A DNA stretch of 64,000 nt from positions 62,001 through 126,000 of the forward strand of contig CAYQLY010000004.1 in assembly GCA_964418605.1 (NCBI GenBank), read 5' to 3'. The DNA comes from CAYQLY01 sp964418605 (GTDB lineage: Bacteria; Bacteroidota; Bacteroidia; Cytophagales; Cyclobacteriaceae). A model generated the notes under the pieces. The model worked only from the letters and a program-made list of their open reading frames with translations. It was not told the origin of the DNA and searched no databases. The position numbers were made by a program, and so were the translations under genes. Of the stretch, positions 18,404 to 27,971 are shown piece after piece (the stretch's first letter is position 1; each line of letters opens with the position of its first letter).

Positions 18404-19792
18404 TTGTTAACTTATTTATCCATTAATAACCCGTATCGTGTACTAATAGTAGGCTTTATCCTTTTAGGTCTCATTATTCCTTTAATGATACAAATGCCTT
18501 TAATGAACGCAGAGCTTCACTATATGCTTTTGGCTGAGCGCACAGTCCATGGATTTCTACCTTATGCTGAAACAATAGATAGTACTTCCCCGTGTTCGTT
18601 GCTTGTATATGTTGGTATGTATACAGTTGTAGGGAAGGCTTTGTTTTTTTATCGGCTAGGAGCATTTTTTTTAATATTGATTCAGGTTTTTTACCTCAAT
18701 AAGATTTTTTCTACAAATGATTTTTTCCTTTCAAAAACTAATATTGGTGCGTTAGTAACGGCACTTCTATATGCTTCTTTTTTTGGGCTAATTTATTTGT
18801 CTCCTGTTTTAATAGCACTTACATTTATTATTATTTTTTTAGGTTATTTACTTAAAGTTCAACTTCTTCCATTGACGGATCAACAGGTATACATGTCAGG
18901 TATCTATTTGGCGTTAAGTGTGCTTTGTTATCTCCCTTGTATTGTATTTGGGATTTATTTTATTTGGATATTAGCAACGTCATCATTTATTAATAGAAGA
19001 AGATTTGTTTTGGCTTTGGTTGGGTTTTTACTTCCTCTTTTAGTTGCAGGTATAGTATTGTTTGTGATTAATATATTGGATGATTATGTATACCTTATTT
19101 GGAGGACATTATTCCTCAGTTCTTCTACCGAGATAGATTTTAGAGACTTGTTTATTCTATTTTTTATTCCTCTTATTTTTTTTGGAATTGCTCTAGCTAG
19201 GGTTCTTATATCTAGAAGATATGTATCTAATCAACAGAAGATACAATGGTTGATGTTTTTTTATATCTTGGTAACATGTTTTTGTTTTTTATTTTATGTA
19301 GAATTTTGGTTACCTAATCTGTTATTACTAATTCCTGCATTTGCATTTTTCACTACTCATTATTTTATGTTATTTAAAAATAAACTTATTGCTAATTTTA
19401 CATTTTATATATTTTTTCTATTTATCCCTCTATTTAATTATGGTTTTACGAAAGGTTTTTTTTTAAAGAATGGAACACAGCGTGATATATTCGTAGGCCC
19501 AAGTCCGTGGTCTGTTTCTGGCAAAAAGGTACTTGTGCTTGGTGATGATAAGCGATATTATCAATCTAATACATTAGCTACGCCTTATTTAAACTACTCG
19601 GCTAGTCTCTATTATTTGAATAGGCTTGATCGCTATCAGATAGTAGTTCAAGTTTTTGATCATTTTCAAAGGGATTTACCTGATTATATTGTAGATTTGG
19701 ATAATCAAATGAGCAGTCTTTTCACCTTTATTCCTTTTTTAGCTACTATATATAGCTCTGAGGATGGAAAATTATATAAATTAAAAAAATAA
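18404..19792 (+). CDS. Multi-pass membrane protein, DUF6427-like
   Basis: A 462-residue integral membrane protein with about ten hydrophobic helices, no signal peptide and a short soluble C-terminal tail. The opening LSINNPYRVLIVGFILLGL, followed by NAELHYMLLAERTVHGFLPY, resembles the DUF6427 family I recall from Cytophagales, whose function is unknown. Helix packing and the polar loop after helix 1 would also suit a glycosyltransferase-like or polysaccharide membrane enzyme, but no catalytic motif is visible. The start is TTG at 18404; no better in-frame ATG exists upstream. gcvT begins 8 bases after its stop, so the two are cotranscribed. Confidence 0.6.
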   Translation: MLTYLSINNPYRVLIVGFILLGLIIPLMIQMPLMNAELHYMLLAERTVHGFLPYAETIDSTSPCSLLVYVGMYTVVGKALFFYRLGAFFLILIQVFYLNKIFSTNDFFLSKTNIGALVTALLYASFFGLIYLSPVLIALTFIIIFLGYLLKVQLLPLTDQQVYMSGIYLALSVLCYLPCIVFGIYFIWILATSSFINRRRFVLALVGFLLPLLVAGIVLFVINILDDYVYLIWRTLFLSSSTEIDFRDLFILFFIPLIFFGIALARVLISRRYVSNQQKIQWLMFFYILVTCFCFLFYVEFWLPNLLLLIPAFAFFTTHYFMLFKNKLIANFTFYIFFLFIPLFNYGFTKGFFLKNGTQRDIFVGPSPWSVSGKKVLVLGDDKRYYQSNTLATPYLNYSASLYYLNRLDRYQIVVQVFDHFQRDLPDYIVDLDNQMSSLFTFIPFLATIYSSEDGKLYKLKK

Positions 19793-19800
19793 AAAAACGA

Positions 19801-20889
19801 ATGCATAGTAAACAAATAGCTCTTCATGATGTTCATGTTGCTTTAGGCGCTAAGATGATCCCTTTTGCAGGATTTAATATGCCTGTTCGTTATTCATCAG
19901 ATATTGATGAACATCTTGCTGTTCGTCAGCGTGTTGGAGTCTTTGATGTATCCCATATGGGAGAGTTTAGATTAAAAGGAGATAAGGCGTTAGATTTATT
20001 ACAGTTAATTACAACTAATGATGTTTCTAAACTAGTTCATGGTAAAGCCCAGTATTCTTGTATGACAAACAATGAAGGTGGAATTATTGATGATTTAATT
20101 GTCTATTGCTGGGATAAAAATGAATACTATGTTGTTGTTAATGCATCCAATATTCAGAAAGATTGGGATTGGATTAGTAAGCATAATCACTTTGGTGTCG
20201 AGATTGAAAACCTATCAGATCAGTTAGGCTTATTGGCTGTACAGGGTCCACAAGCTATTCATGTATTACAAAAAATCACATCTATAGACCTATCATCCAT
20301 TCCTTATTATTCATTTATTACAGGAAAGATAGGAGGTATTGATGATGTTATTATATCTAATACAGGTTATACAGGTGCAGGTGGCTTTGAGCTGTATGTT
20401 TGGAATAAAGATATAAAAGAAGCTTGGGATGCTATTTTTAAAGCAGGAAAAGAATTTAGCATTCAGCCGATAGGTCTTGGAGCTAGAGATACATTAAGAC
20501 TGGAAATGGGATATTGTTTATATGGTAATGATATTAATGACTCAACAACTCCTTTAGAAGCAGGATTAGGTTGGATTACAAAGTTTGATAAATCATTTAT
20601 TGCTTCAGACCAATTAAAAAAACAAAAAGAAGTAGGAGTCAAAAAAAAGCTAATAGGTTTTGAGATGGTAGATCGTGGTATACCTCGTGGCCATTATGAA
20701 ATTTGTAATACCTCTCATGAACAGATAGGAGAGGTAACATCAGGTACTCAATCACCTTCTTTGGGAAAAGGTATTGGGATGGGGTATGTTAAAGTTGATT
20801 ATAGTAAAGTGGGTACAAACCTGTATATTAATATACGAGGTAATTATGTAAAAGCACAAATTGTAAAAATGCCTTTTTATCAAAAATAG
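19801..20889 (+). CDS. gcvT: Glycine cleavage system T protein (aminomethyltransferase)
   Basis: GcvT transfers the aminomethyl-derived methylene group from the H protein to tetrahydrofolate, releasing ammonia. The protein has 362 residues, normal for the family. Conserved segments are MPVRYSSDIDEHLAVRQRVGVFDVSHMGEF (in part) near the N terminus, the folate-site region DDLIVYCWDKNEYYVVVNAS, GYTGAGGFELYV and GLGARDTLRLEMGYCLYGND. H and P protein genes are not in the window. It sits between the DUF6427-like gene and comB in a plus-strand run with gaps of 8 and 12 bases. The upstream gap is too short to hold a glycine riboswitch. Confidence 0.96.
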   Translation: MHSKQIALHDVHVALGAKMIPFAGFNMPVRYSSDIDEHLAVRQRVGVFDVSHMGEFRLKGDKALDLLQLITTNDVSKLVHGKAQYSCMTNNEGGIIDDLIVYCWDKNEYYVVVNASNIQKDWDWISKHNHFGVEIENLSDQLGLLAVQGPQAIHVLQKITSIDLSSIPYYSFITGKIGGIDDVIISNTGYTGAGGFELYVWNKDIKEAWDAIFKAGKEFSIQPIGLGARDTLRLEMGYCLYGNDINDSTTPLEAGLGWITKFDKSFIASDQLKKQKEVGVKKKLIGFEMVDRGIPRGHYEICNTSHEQIGEVTSGTQSPSLGKGIGMGYVKVDYSKVGTNLYINIRGNYVKAQIVKMPFYQK

Positions 20890-20901
20890 ATTTTTATAAA
20901 T

Positions 20902-21651
20902 ATGCGTACAGTCGAAGTTTGTCTTTCTCCTCAGTTGCTTCCACTTTATAATCTGGAAAATAAATTAGTTGTTGTTGTAGATATTTTACGAGCAACGTCT
21001 TGTATGACCACAGCTATTGCACATGGTGTAAAAGAAATTATTCCAGTAGCCTCTGTAGAGGATTGTCGTGATTTACAACAAAAAGGATTTTTAGCAGCTG
21101 CTGAGCGAGATGGCATGAAAATAGAAGGCTTTGATTTAGATAATTCACCGTTTAGTTATATGCACCAGTCACTTAAGGGAAAAACAATAGCTGTAACTAC
21201 TACTAATGGTACACAAGTTATTGCTCAGTCTAAGCATGCTTCACAACTGGTTGTAGGATCTTTCTTGAATGAAAAAGCTTTGCTTGACTATATATTAAAC
21301 CAATCATTAGATATTGTTATTGCTTGTGCAGGCTGGAAAGGCAAATCCAATTTAGAGGATAGTTTATTTGCTGGATCATTAGTTTGTTCTTTAAAAAGGT
21401 ATTGCGTTATAGATTGTGATGCTGCATGTATGGTTGAACAAATGTATCAGTCTGTTAAGGATAATAAACTTTCTTTTCTTGAAAAATCATCGCATGTCAA
21501 TAGGTTGAAAAGATTGAATATTAGAAAAGATATAGAGTTTTGCTTACAACCAGACTTGTATGACGTTATTCCCATATTGAGTAAAGAAGATAAAATTATT
21601 AATTCTACCCATCAACTCGCTTTAAAGGAATCTTCTCCTTTGACGAAGTAA
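20902..21651 (+). CDS. comB: 2-phosphosulfolactate phosphatase family protein
   Basis: A 249-residue ComB-family protein. In methanogens ComB dephosphorylates phosphosulfolactate on the way to coenzyme M; many bacteria without coenzyme M carry homologues. Family hallmarks are VVVDILRATSCMTTAIAHGV near residue 30, KTIAVTTTNGTQVI, and CAGWKGKSNLEDSLFAGSLV. In this phylum a role in sulfonate or sulfonolipid metabolism is possible but unproven. It is cotranscribed with gcvT (12-base gap). Its last 47 bases overlap the 3' end of the convergent kup gene. Confidence 0.82.
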   Translation: MRTVEVCLSPQLLPLYNLENKLVVVVDILRATSCMTTAIAHGVKEIIPVASVEDCRDLQQKGFLAAAERDGMKIEGFDLDNSPFSYMHQSLKGKTIAVTTTNGTQVIAQSKHASQLVVGSFLNEKALLDYILNQSLDIVIACAGWKGKSNLEDSLFAGSLVCSLKRYCVIDCDAACMVEQMYQSVKDNKLSFLEKSSHVNRLKRLNIRKDIEFCLQPDLYDVIPILSKEDKIINSTHQLALKESSPLTK

Positions 21652-23548
21652 TTAGAGGTACTTTTTCAGTGCTCACTAGTCCGCTATCTAAACCAAAAGC
21701 TCGAGCATCTGATAAACTGAACCAACGTAATATCTTATATATGCTAATAATCCATTCATCAAAGAAGGACAACTTGTAGTCGTAGTTTAAAAAACGATCA
21801 ATCACGATATATTGAAAATCACCTTTGATTTTATATTTATGCAGTGATTCATATCTGCTTGTAGGATCTATTTCTTTATGCTCCTTCATGTCTTCGATCA
21901 CTTTTTTCATAAATAAGTTAACCCGAGGTTGTATCCTAAAGCCTAATCTGAATTCTACTTTAATAACTTTTTCGGGCACTAATATATTAATCTTGTATTC
22001 TTGTGTATGAGGTTCATCTAGATAGTGAACGTGAACAAACCAATACACGTCAGCACGTTTAGGTCTTTTGTTGAAAATAGAATAAATAATTTTTGACTCT
22101 ACTTCATTAAGATTATCAGCACTCGTCATATAAACAAGGTGCGTGGCATATTTAGGTACCTGTTCATCTTTTGCAAGATCGTTTAACATGATGAGGTATT
22201 CTGATAAATTCACAAAGTCATTGTATCTGTTCTTTATTTTCCGTGCGTTATACCATACAAACATGACAGTAATTAAGATAAAGCTAACTAATAAGGTGAC
22301 CCATCCACCATGTGGGAATTTATCTAAGTTGGCAATTAAAAAAGCAATTTCTATACCTATAAAAACAAATATGATAGGAATTATAAAAATGCGTTTTGTT
22401 TTTCGAGTTTTTAAATAAAAGCCAAGAAGAATACTAGTGGAAAGCATAGTTACGGTGATCGCTAAGCCATAGGCGGCTTCCATAGCTGTAGATTCTTTAA
22501 AGTATAACACCATAATAATACAACCTATCATTAACATAAAATTAATGCTTGGGATATACAGCTTTCCTTTTTCAATTGTTGGATAGTTTATTTTTACTTT
22601 GGGCCATAGATTAAGCTGAAGTGATTCACTAATTAATGTATAAGAACCACTAATGAGAGCTTGACTAGCAATAATAGCTGCACACGTAGCTAGTATAACA
22701 GCAGGTATAATCATTGATTCTGGTAAAATAAAAAAGAATGGATTTTTACCATCTAGCCTATAACCTTCATGTTGTATCAGCCATGCGCCTTGACCAAAAT
22801 AATTAAGTAGAAGTGATATCTTTACCACAATCCAAGCAATTTGAATATTTTTTCTTCCGCAATGTCCTAGATCAGAATAAAGTGCTTCAGCACCCGTCGT
22901 ACAAAGAAAAATAGCACCTAATAACCAAAATCCTCCGGGGTATTTAACTAATAAGTTATATCCATAATGAGGATTAATAGCTTTTAAAATTTCAGGATGT
23001 CCATAAATTTGAAATCCTCCAGCTATTGCTAATGTCAAAAACCATATGAGCATGACAGGTCCAAATGTTTTTCCTACCACACTTGTTCCTAAACGTTGAA
23101 AGCTAAAGAGAATAACAATGATGACGATTACAATAGGTACAATTGGAATGTGAGGACGAATAATCTGTAGTCCCTCAACTGCTGAAGCTACCGAGATGGG
23201 AGGAGTGATCATCCCATCTGCTAAAAGAGCAGCAGCTCCTACAATGGCTGGTATAACAAGTAATTTATAGCGTTTACGAATTAAAGCATATAATGATAGA
23301 ATACCCCCTTCACCGTGATTATCAGCTCTTAAGGTAAGTAAAACATATTTGATTGTAGTTTGCAAGGTAAGTGTCCAAAACACACACGATAATCCTCCAT
23401 ATACTAAATCCTGACTAATAATTTTTTCTCCAATAATAGCTTTGAATACATAGAGTGGAGATGTGCCAATGTCTCCAAATACAATTCCTAGTGTAATTAA
23501 AACCGATGCAATACCGATTTTTTTAGATAAATCATGTGTATGGCCCAT
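21605..23548 (-). CDS. kup: KUP-family potassium uptake protein
   Basis: A proton-coupled potassium importer of the inner membrane, 647 residues. The signature GIVFGDIGTSPLYVFKAI lies at about residues 22-39, followed by roughly twelve membrane helices. Typical segments are ADNHGEGGILSLYALI, GMITPPISVASAVEG and TTGAEALYSDLGHCGRKNIQ. A cytoplasmic C-terminal domain of about 190 residues ends the protein. The ATG at 23548 gives the usual start. A TAACTTTG box 18 bases upstream suggests a very short leader. It shares 47 bases with comB tail to tail. Confidence 0.95.
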   Translation of the reverse strand: MGHTHDLSKKIGIASVLITLGIVFGDIGTSPLYVFKAIIGEKIISQDLVYGGLSCVFWTLTLQTTIKYVLLTLRADNHGEGGILSLYALIRKRYKLLVIPAIVGAAALLADGMITPPISVASAVEGLQIIRPHIPIVPIVIVIIVILFSFQRLGTSVVGKTFGPVMLIWFLTLAIAGGFQIYGHPEILKAINPHYGYNLLVKYPGGFWLLGAIFLCTTGAEALYSDLGHCGRKNIQIAWIVVKISLLLNYFGQGAWLIQHEGYRLDGKNPFFFILPESMIIPAVILATCAAIIASQALISGSYTLISESLQLNLWPKVKINYPTIEKGKLYIPSINFMLMIGCIIMVLYFKESTAMEAAYGLAITVTMLSTSILLGFYLKTRKTKRIFIIPIIFVFIGIEIAFLIANLDKFPHGGWVTLLVSFILITVMFVWYNARKIKNRYNDFVNLSEYLIMLNDLAKDEQVPKYATHLVYMTSADNLNEVESKIIYSIFNKRPKRADVYWFVHVHYLDEPHTQEYKINILVPEKVIKVEFRLGFRIQPRVNLFMKKVIEDMKEHKEIDPTSRYESLHKYKIKGDFQYIVIDRFLNYDYKLSFFDEWIISIYKILRWFSLSDARAFGLDSGLVSTEKVPLITSSKEKIPLKRVDG

Positions 23549-23565
23549 AATCCAGAAAGGTGGGG

Positions 23566-23573
23566 CAAAGTTA
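23566..23573 (-). promoter_or_regulatory. Promoter box of kup
   Basis: On the minus strand this reads TAACTTTG, a full match to TAnnTTTG, 18 bases from the ATG. A clear TTG box at the right spacing is not seen. Confidence 0.4.
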
Positions 23574-23742
23574 GAAATTTATTATATATAGCAGATGATT
23601 AAAAATAAGTTAATGGATTTGTGCAATATATGGTTATTTCTTGATAAACTTTAATTATTTGATTTTCAATAAGTTGCATATTTTGATCTGGCATTTTATA
23701 AAAATAATATATAAAAAGTTAAATAAAATATTATTTTATTTA

Positions 23743-23750
23743 TATGTTTG
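23743..23750 (+). promoter_or_regulatory. Promoter box of the large secreted propeller gene
   Basis: TATGTTTG matches TAnnTTTG, 42 bases before the ATG at 23792. The rest of the 243-base gap after kup is very AT-rich, with nothing else I can name. Confidence 0.45.
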
Positions 23751-23791
23751 CATGGCTTTTTAATTAACGCTTATCAAACTATAACATAAAA

Positions 23792-26700
23792 ATGAGAAAA
23801 CTATACAAGTTAAGTCTTATCGCTGTGGTTGTATTTTTATCCACATCTGCATATGCGGTAGATCCCCCTACAAATTTAACATCAGGAACAATTACTTATT
23901 CTACAGTAGCTTTAAATTGGACAGCTCCTATGACGGGGGTCGATAATTACCGCGTTGTTTTTAAACCAGGTGCTACAGCACCTACAACCATCACTGATGG
24001 TGGATTTAGAGATGTGGGTAATGTAACAAGCTATACTGTTACAGGTCTACCTACAGGTAGACAATATTCTTTTGCTGTTTTTGCGAGTAATGGGGGCACC
24101 TATAGTATGACAGCCGTAACCATTACTAAATCAACATCAGTATATCCTGATGAAACATTTGTAAATGAGCAAGCAGCTTCATACATCTTGGGTCAATCTT
24201 CTATGGAAGCAGAAGGTCTTGCTAACGAGGGAGGTCTCGCAGGAAATACATTGTTTGCGCCAGAAGGGGTATATATTATGGATCTACCAGCCTCACCTTT
24301 TGTGGATGGGAAGATTATAGTTTGTGATACTAAAAACAATCGTGTTTTAATTTACAATTCTATTACGACACCAACTATTGATAAAGTAACACCTGTTCTT
24401 GTATTAGGTCAAGCTAATATGACAAGCAATGGAACTGGAAATAGTTCTTCACAGATGAATGAACCTGTTGGAGCTGTAGTTTATAATGATACAAAGTTGA
24501 TTGTAGCTGATAGGGCTAACCACCGTATCTTAATTTGGAATACATTTCCAACTATGAATGGTCAAGCTGCTGATGTGGTATTAGGTCAGGCTGCTTTTGG
24601 AGTTGGTATGGCTAATAGAGGAGGGGGAGCTACTCCTGCTTCTAATACACTATATTCACCGCAAGGTGTAGCTGTTTATGGGACCAAGCTTATCGTTGCT
24701 GATTATGATAATCACCGCGTGTTGATTTGGAATACTATTCCAACTATGAATGGTCAAGCCGCTGATGTAGTGTTGGGGCAAGCTAATTTTACTTCTAGCA
24801 CATCTCCAGGAATGGATGCCTCTACGATGGCCACATTAAAATTCCCAACAGGTGTAGCCGTGAGCTCTACAGGTAAATTGGTGGTATCTTCTGAGTTTGA
24901 GCATCGCGTGTTGATTTGGAATACTATTCCAACTATGAATAACACTGCAGCTGATATTAGACTAGGCCAAGGTTCTAATAATGGCAACCAATATTCTGGA
25001 GTAACTTCAGCAACTCGAATAGGGTATCCTAAAGGCGTATCAATAAGTTCTTATGTATCTGATAAGTTAGCCGTTTCTGAGAGTGCTGGTCGTATTATGG
25101 TATGGAATACATTCCCTACAACTAATAATCAAGCTGCTGATGTGGTGTTGGGGATGCCTAACTTTACGGCAACGAATTCTTCTGCGTTTTCTAATAATAA
25201 TAAGGCAGGAGCTTCTTATAATGCCAGTAGAATAGGTTATCCTTATGGAATTTGTTGGACACCTGCAGGTAATCTATACATTGCAGATAAAAATAGAAAC
25301 GCCGTACAACGATTTGATAGTGGTGATCAACCGCTTATTGGCCCAACAATACTTACTGTAATATCTACAACAGATAAAACAGCAAGTCTATCATGGAGTG
25401 GTGGGAATGCTAAAAAATTTAGATTGGTAATTAATATTGGTTCTTATAATCCTACAGATTCTACAGATCTGATAGACAATAAGTATATGGTTATTGATAA
25501 CCTCACCGGAAGTTCGACAACGCTATCAAATTTGGAATGTAATACAGCTTATACTATTCGGATTTATGGAAAAAGAGGGGTGAGGTTAAGTACCTATCCG
25601 ACATATACGGGTAACCGTGCTTATACAACAGCCGGTATGGCGTGTAAGAACTTACCTATGGCGGATGGGTATGTTACTGCTATGGATGTATATGGGAATA
25701 TGCTCTACATAGGAGGTGATTTTACATCAGTAGGGAATACGCCACGTAATGGTTTAGCAGCTATTGATTTGACTACGATGCAGGTGACCTCATGGGACCC
25801 TGGATTAACTCGTGCTGGATTTGCACCACCGCAGGCTATCGCAAAGGTTCTAAAGGTTTCTCCGGATGGCCAATATGTGTATGTAGGAGGAGTTTTTGAT
25901 AAGGTAGGTGCTAATACTGCAGTTTCTTTGGCAAAAATTGATGCTGCCACAGGTATGTCTATGAGTTACCCACAAACAAATGATCCATTGTTTGGAACAG
26001 TTGAAGGTATGGCCGTTTCTCCGGATGGCTATGTATTTATATACGGTCCATTTAATAAAGTAGGTGCAGAAAATGTAGATGCGCTTGCTGGAATTGATCC
26101 TATGGGAAATGTATTAACAAATTTTAAACCATTACGTTCTGGGGATGATTCTAAGTTACGATCTATGGTAGTAAGCTCAGATGGTAGAATGCTCTATTTG
26201 GGAAATGGAAATGCAGGCTTAACCTATTATGATCCTATGGGTAATCCATATTTTCGGCAAGGATTTGTAGAGATCGATATTACATCTGCTACGCCTACTA
26301 CTTTTGATCCTTATCCAGATAGTAGAGGTGTTTTTGGTATTTTTCATAAAGCTAAAGTATTATGGATATCAGGCTCTTTTGATGCAGTAGGTGGATTTAT
26401 GGGGACTCCTCGTAGACGACTGGCGAAGTTTACATGTACAACGTGTGATGGAACAGATTGGACATTAGATGCTACGTTTGCACCTACGGATAAAACTAAT
26501 GCGCCTAATGGTAAACAATCGTTAGGGGATGGAGGTGCCACTATACGTGATATTTGGTTGGATGGCACAACGCTTTATATGCGTGGTGATTTGACAAACT
26601 ATGGAGGTATTCCACGTTATGGGTTGGCTGCTGTAGATGCGAATACGGCTTCCCTTATTACGTCATTTAATACTGGTGTAGCAGAGCTTGATGCTAGTGC

Positions 26701-27859
26701 GCGGGTTAAACTTGTTGGGTCTGCTACATTTAAAAAACTATTTGGCAGCAATGGTCAATCAGGTGGTGCTTATGGTTTCTTAACTAGAAGACCTGTTGTT
26801 GGATATTTTGTAGGTGATTATGCTTCTACACCTGTTGTAGCCTCAGTGGATAAGATTGTCACAACGTCTACAATGGATAAGACGTATGATTTTGGTGCAT
26901 TGACAGCAGTTGATATTATGTTTCCTGCTAATACTGTTAATACAGATGGCAGAGTAACGGTAGAGCGCTATAGTAATAAAGCAGTAAATGTGGTTGGAAT
27001 AGATCCTACTCAAATTTATCAGAGTAAATATGGATTTGTTATTCATCGTCCAGATCCTGGTAAACCTGATTTTACAACAGCTGAAGTTCGGTTTGATTTA
27101 GATGAATTAGGAGGTGGTCGAGGTGGTATCCTTCCTGGCCAAGAGAATACAGTAAAAATTTATAAGCGTTCTACTCCTGGTTATGGAACATTTAAAGATT
27201 GTGGTACGGTGACATACGATAATATGACACATGAGCTGAAAGTATCCGTAACTAGTTTTAGTGAATTTATTTTTACAAGTACAGATGCTGTGCTTCCTGT
27301 TGAATTAATAGGTTTTAAAGCGATCGTGATTGATAATAAGTTAGTGCAACTGAATTGGGCAACAGCTAATGAAATAAATGCTTCTCATTTTGTTGTTGAA
27401 CGGAGTAAAGATGGATCTAGCTTTGAAGCGGTTAGTGAATTAAATGCGCTAGGCAATAGCTCGAATGGATCTAGCTATACACTGCAAGATGAGCATCCGT
27501 ATCAAGGTGTATCTTATTATCGGTTGGTTCAAGTTGATAAAGATGGGGTAAAAAGATATTTTGATATGGTGAGCGTAAGCTTAACTGGCGTACTGACAGA
27601 TGTTGACTTTGTAGCTTATCCTAATCCATCTACAGGCAAGCACGTGCAGTTGGCATTATATCAACTAGCTGGTCAGCAAGTTCAAGTTAAAGTAGTTGAC
27701 TTGGTGAAGGGAACAGAGCTGTATAATGTGACGCTTTCTGTTCAACAAGATCAAGCGAGTATCGCTTTGCCTGGATTAAGTCTTCCTTCAGGTATCTATT
27801 TGGTAAAGCTAATAGATGCTCAAGGAAAAATTAAAGCAAAGAAATTAGTGGTACAATAA
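23792..27859 (+). CDS. Large secreted FN3/beta-propeller protein with T9SS sorting domain
   Basis: A 1355-residue secreted protein. A signal peptide (about residues 1-22, ending STSAYA) is followed by a fibronectin type III domain (about 25-110). Next come six NHL-like propeller blades (about 125-510) marked by NHRVLIWNTIPTMNGQAADVVLGQ-type repeats. A second FN3-like segment (about 515-610) leads into a further propeller-like region with YIGGDFTSVGNTPRNGLAAID motifs. The end carries a T9SS type A sorting domain (YPNPSTGK, then SGIYLVKL and KKLVVQ). It should cross the outer membrane by type IX secretion and stay at the surface or be released. The binding partner is unknown. It is monocistronic, with its own promoter box and a strong terminator. 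I see no enzyme motif. Confidence 0.85.
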   Translation: MRKLYKLSLIAVVVFLSTSAYAVDPPTNLTSGTITYSTVALNWTAPMTGVDNYRVVFKPGATAPTTITDGGFRDVGNVTSYTVTGLPTGRQYSFAVFASNGGTYSMTAVTITKSTSVYPDETFVNEQAASYILGQSSMEAEGLANEGGLAGNTLFAPEGVYIMDLPASPFVDGKIIVCDTKNNRVLIYNSITTPTIDKVTPVLVLGQANMTSNGTGNSSSQMNEPVGAVVYNDTKLIVADRANHRILIWNTFPTMNGQAADVVLGQAAFGVGMANRGGGATPASNTLYSPQGVAVYGTKLIVADYDNHRVLIWNTIPTMNGQAADVVLGQANFTSSTSPGMDASTMATLKFPTGVAVSSTGKLVVSSEFEHRVLIWNTIPTMNNTAADIRLGQGSNNGNQYSGVTSATRIGYPKGVSISSYVSDKLAVSESAGRIMVWNTFPTTNNQAADVVLGMPNFTATNSSAFSNNNKAGASYNASRIGYPYGICWTPAGNLYIADKNRNAVQRFDSGDQPLIGPTILTVISTTDKTASLSWSGGNAKKFRLVINIGSYNPTDSTDLIDNKYMVIDNLTGSSTTLSNLECNTAYTIRIYGKRGVRLSTYPTYTGNRAYTTAGMACKNLPMADGYVTAMDVYGNMLYIGGDFTSVGNTPRNGLAAIDLTTMQVTSWDPGLTRAGFAPPQAIAKVLKVSPDGQYVYVGGVFDKVGANTAVSLAKIDAATGMSMSYPQTNDPLFGTVEGMAVSPDGYVFIYGPFNKVGAENVDALAGIDPMGNVLTNFKPLRSGDDSKLRSMVVSSDGRMLYLGNGNAGLTYYDPMGNPYFRQGFVEIDITSATPTTFDPYPDSRGVFGIFHKAKVLWISGSFDAVGGFMGTPRRRLAKFTCTTCDGTDWTLDATFAPTDKTNAPNGKQSLGDGGATIRDIWLDGTTLYMRGDLTNYGGIPRYGLAAVDANTASLITSFNTGVAELDASARVKLVGSATFKKLFGSNGQSGGAYGFLTRRPVVGYFVGDYASTPVVASVDKIVTTSTMDKTYDFGALTAVDIMFPANTVNTDGRVTVERYSNKAVNVVGIDPTQIYQSKYGFVIHRPDPGKPDFTTAEVRFDLDELGGGRGGILPGQENTVKIYKRSTPGYGTFKDCGTVTYDNMTHELKVSVTSFSEFIFTSTDAVLPVELIGFKAIVIDNKLVQLNWATANEINASHFVVERSKDGSSFEAVSELNALGNSSNGSSYTLQDEHPYQGVSYYRLVQVDKDGVKRYFDMVSVSLTGVLTDVDFVAYPNPSTGKHVQLALYQLAGQQVQVKVVDLVKGTELYNVTLSVQQDQASIALPGLSLPSGIYLVKLIDAQGKIKAKKLVVQ
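24330..25160 (+). repeat. Direct coding repeats of the propeller blades
   Basis: Near-identical blocks encoding (N/E)HR(V/I)LIWNT(I/F)PTMN...AAD occur at about 24521, 24713, 24902 and 25088, spaced 192, 189 and 186 bases (64, 63 and 62 codons). A weaker first copy is near 24335. The blocks at 24713 and 24902 share the longest identical DNA, suggesting recent duplication or gene conversion. Confidence 0.85.
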
Positions 27860-27904
27860 ACTAAATGTATAAATGTAAATAAGTTATTAATTAAAACAAG
27901 TTGT

Positions 27905-27935
27905 AAAAAAAATCCGGCTTTGCCGGATTTTTTTT
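27905..27935 (+). terminator. Terminator of the propeller gene
   Basis: A perfect 14-bp stem (27905-27918 with 27922-27935, core ATCCGGC/GCCGGAT) with a TTT loop and long T run. It also faces the convergent hmgA gene and could act in both directions. Confidence 0.9.
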
Positions 27936-27971
27936 TATTTAAAATGGAATAAATAAAGAAGTGAAATTGGT

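Noticed and set aside
19793..19800. Glycine riboswitch ahead of gcvT
   Set aside because: Only 8 bases separate gcvT from the preceding gene, far too short for the aptamer.
24330..25160. Regularly spaced repeats resembling a CRISPR-like array
   Set aside because: Spacing of about 190 bases, variation between copies and a continuous reading frame show they are coding propeller blades.
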